Below, piece after piece: positions 5,594 to 6,124 of a DNA stretch of 6,124 bases (position 1 is the first letter of the stretch; every line of letters begins with the position of its first letter). Origin of the DNA: Chloroflexota bacterium (lineage in GTDB: Bacteria; Chloroflexota; Limnocylindria; Limnocylindrales; CSP1-4); assembly GCA_021814735.1 (NCBI GenBank), contig JAKAHX010000110.1, forward strand, positions 1 to 6,124, in the 5' to 3' direction. A program made the position numbers and the translations under genes. The notes under the pieces are model-generated. The model had not been told where the DNA came from, made no database searches, and saw nothing but the letters and a program-made list of their open reading frames with translations.

Positions 5594-6124
5594 GGCTCCG
5601 GGGTCTTCCCTGGGACGACCGGGCCACTGGGTGACGTGCCGCCGGGGGGCGGGCCACCGGGCAGCGGGGCGTCGGGCAGCGTGCCGGATGTCGTCCTGCC
5701 GGGCAGCGGGCCGCCGAACGGCGGGAACGGTGGATGCAGGACCCCGAGCTCGGTGATGAAGCCCGTGATCAGGTCGTGCGGGGTCACGTCGAAGGCGGGG
5801 TTCCAGGCCGGGACGTCCGCCGGCGCCGAGGCGCCGCCCCGCCAGGTCCGCACCTCGTCGGCGGGCCGCTCCTCGATCACGATGGCGTTCCCCGAGGGCG
5901 TCGCCGGGTCGAACGTCGAAGTGGGAGCGGCCACGTAGAACGGCACCCCGGCGTGACGGGCGGCCAGCGCGAGCGCAAACGTGCCCACCTTGTTGGCCGT
6001 GTCGCCGTTTGCCGCGATGCGGTCGGCACCCACCACCACCGCGTCCACGCGCCCCGTGTGCAGCAGCGACGCGGCCGCGCTGTCCACGATGAGCGTCACG
6101 TCGATGCCGGCCTGCATCAGTTCC
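5590..6124 (-). CDS. mtnA: S-methyl-5-thioribose-1-phosphate isomerase, 3' part only
   Basis: C-terminal part of MtnA, an eIF2B-alpha-like aldose-ketose isomerase that converts 5-methylthioribose-1-P (and, in DHAP-shunt bacteria, 5-deoxyribose-1-P) to the ribulose form. The frame is open through the right edge: the codons before the Met at 6117 read Glu-Leu, matching the 'WELMQAGI' region, so that Met is internal. The family signature [17 protein letters not shown] (5980-6030) includes the catalytic Asp (GAD) and the phosphate/metal-region residues. [13 protein letters not shown] and NPAFDVTP follow, as in other MtnA proteins. The catalytic Cys lies outside the window. Homologues normally end close to GVL; here 48 more residues follow (5593-5736), 27 of them Pro or Gly. 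There is no sign of a frameshift before the tail. The gene leads into the aldolase with a 4-base overlap. Confusion with eIF2B-like ribose-1,5-bisphosphate isomerase is possible but less likely given ANGDTANK. Confidence 0.9.
   Translation of the reverse strand, partial: ELMQAGIDVTLIVDSAAASLLHTGRVDAVVVGADRIAANGDTANKVGTFALALAARHAGVPFYVAAPTSTFDPATPSGNAIVIEERPADEVRTWRGGASAPADVPAWNPAFDVTPHDLITGFITELGVLHPPFPPFGGPLPGRTTSGTLPDAPLPGGPPPGGTSPSGPVVPGKTPEP
5657..5710 (-). repeat. Short GGGCAGCG repeats in the MtnA tail coding region
   Basis: On the plus strand CCGGGCAGCGGG occurs at 5657-5668 and exactly again at 5699-5710. A partial copy, TCGGGCAGCG, lies at 5672-5681. The GGGCAGCG cores are 15 and 27 bases apart, both in frame, and encode the repeated Leu-Pro-Gly/Asp units of the MtnA tail. 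This suggests the tail grew by local duplication. Confidence 0.5.

Noticed and set aside
4896..5657. A 253-residue minus-strand frame overlapping the aldolase
   Set aside because: It is out of frame with the aldolase whose zinc ligands are intact, and its sequence is low-complexity Arg/Ala/Gly.
4117..5938. Two long plus-strand open frames (4117-5334 and 4475-5938) opposite the methyltransferase, aldolase and mtnA genes
   Set aside because: Composition is dominated by Arg, Pro, Gly and Ser with no recognisable domain. They are antisense shadows expected at this GC content, while the minus-strand proteins carry full catalytic motifs.

Overview
The window is a very GC-rich bacterial segment (about three quarters G+C by eye). 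Codons almost always end in G or C, which is why long open shadow frames run on both strands. The gene content and the Ala/Arg-rich proteins suggest a high-GC lineage such as Chloroflexota or Actinomycetota. The window alone cannot settle the phylum. It is packed with five protein genes, two of them cut by the window edges. There is no gene-free stretch over about 10 bases, no RNA gene, no mobile element and no CRISPR array that I can support.

Left part (1-4184, plus strand): a two-gene operon for an SbcCD-like nuclease/ATPase pair of the YhaO/YhaN type. The first gene is the 3' end of a metallophosphoesterase exonuclease subunit (catalytic domain outside the window). Three bases later a GTG opens a complete 1116-residue SMC/Rad50-like ATPase. 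Its N- and C-terminal halves form one ABC-type head, and two long coiled-coil arms are joined by a hydrophobic double membrane segment instead of the CxxC zinc hook of SbcC/Rad50. The pair probably acts on DNA ends or structures near the membrane.

Right part (4159-6124, minus strand, read right to left): the 3' part of mtnA (S-methyl-5-thioribose-1-phosphate isomerase), then a class II (fuculose-phosphate-type) aldolase overlapping it by 4 bases, then a class I SAM-dependent methyltransferase 4 bases further on. An MtnA next to such an aldolase is the hallmark of the so-called DHAP shunt. This pathway salvages 5'-methylthioadenosine and/or 5'-deoxyadenosine, by-products of SAM-using enzymes, into DHAP plus a small aldehyde. 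The kinase or phosphorylase step expected for that pathway would lie beyond the right edge.

The two operons converge, and the ATPase and methyltransferase genes overlap tail to tail by 26 bases. An imperfect hairpin there may serve both directions. I see no clearly novel system. The points most worth checking are the probable DHAP-shunt operon with its attached methyltransferase, the membrane-spanning hookless SbcC-like ATPase, and the Pro/Gly-rich tails on MtnA and the ATPase.
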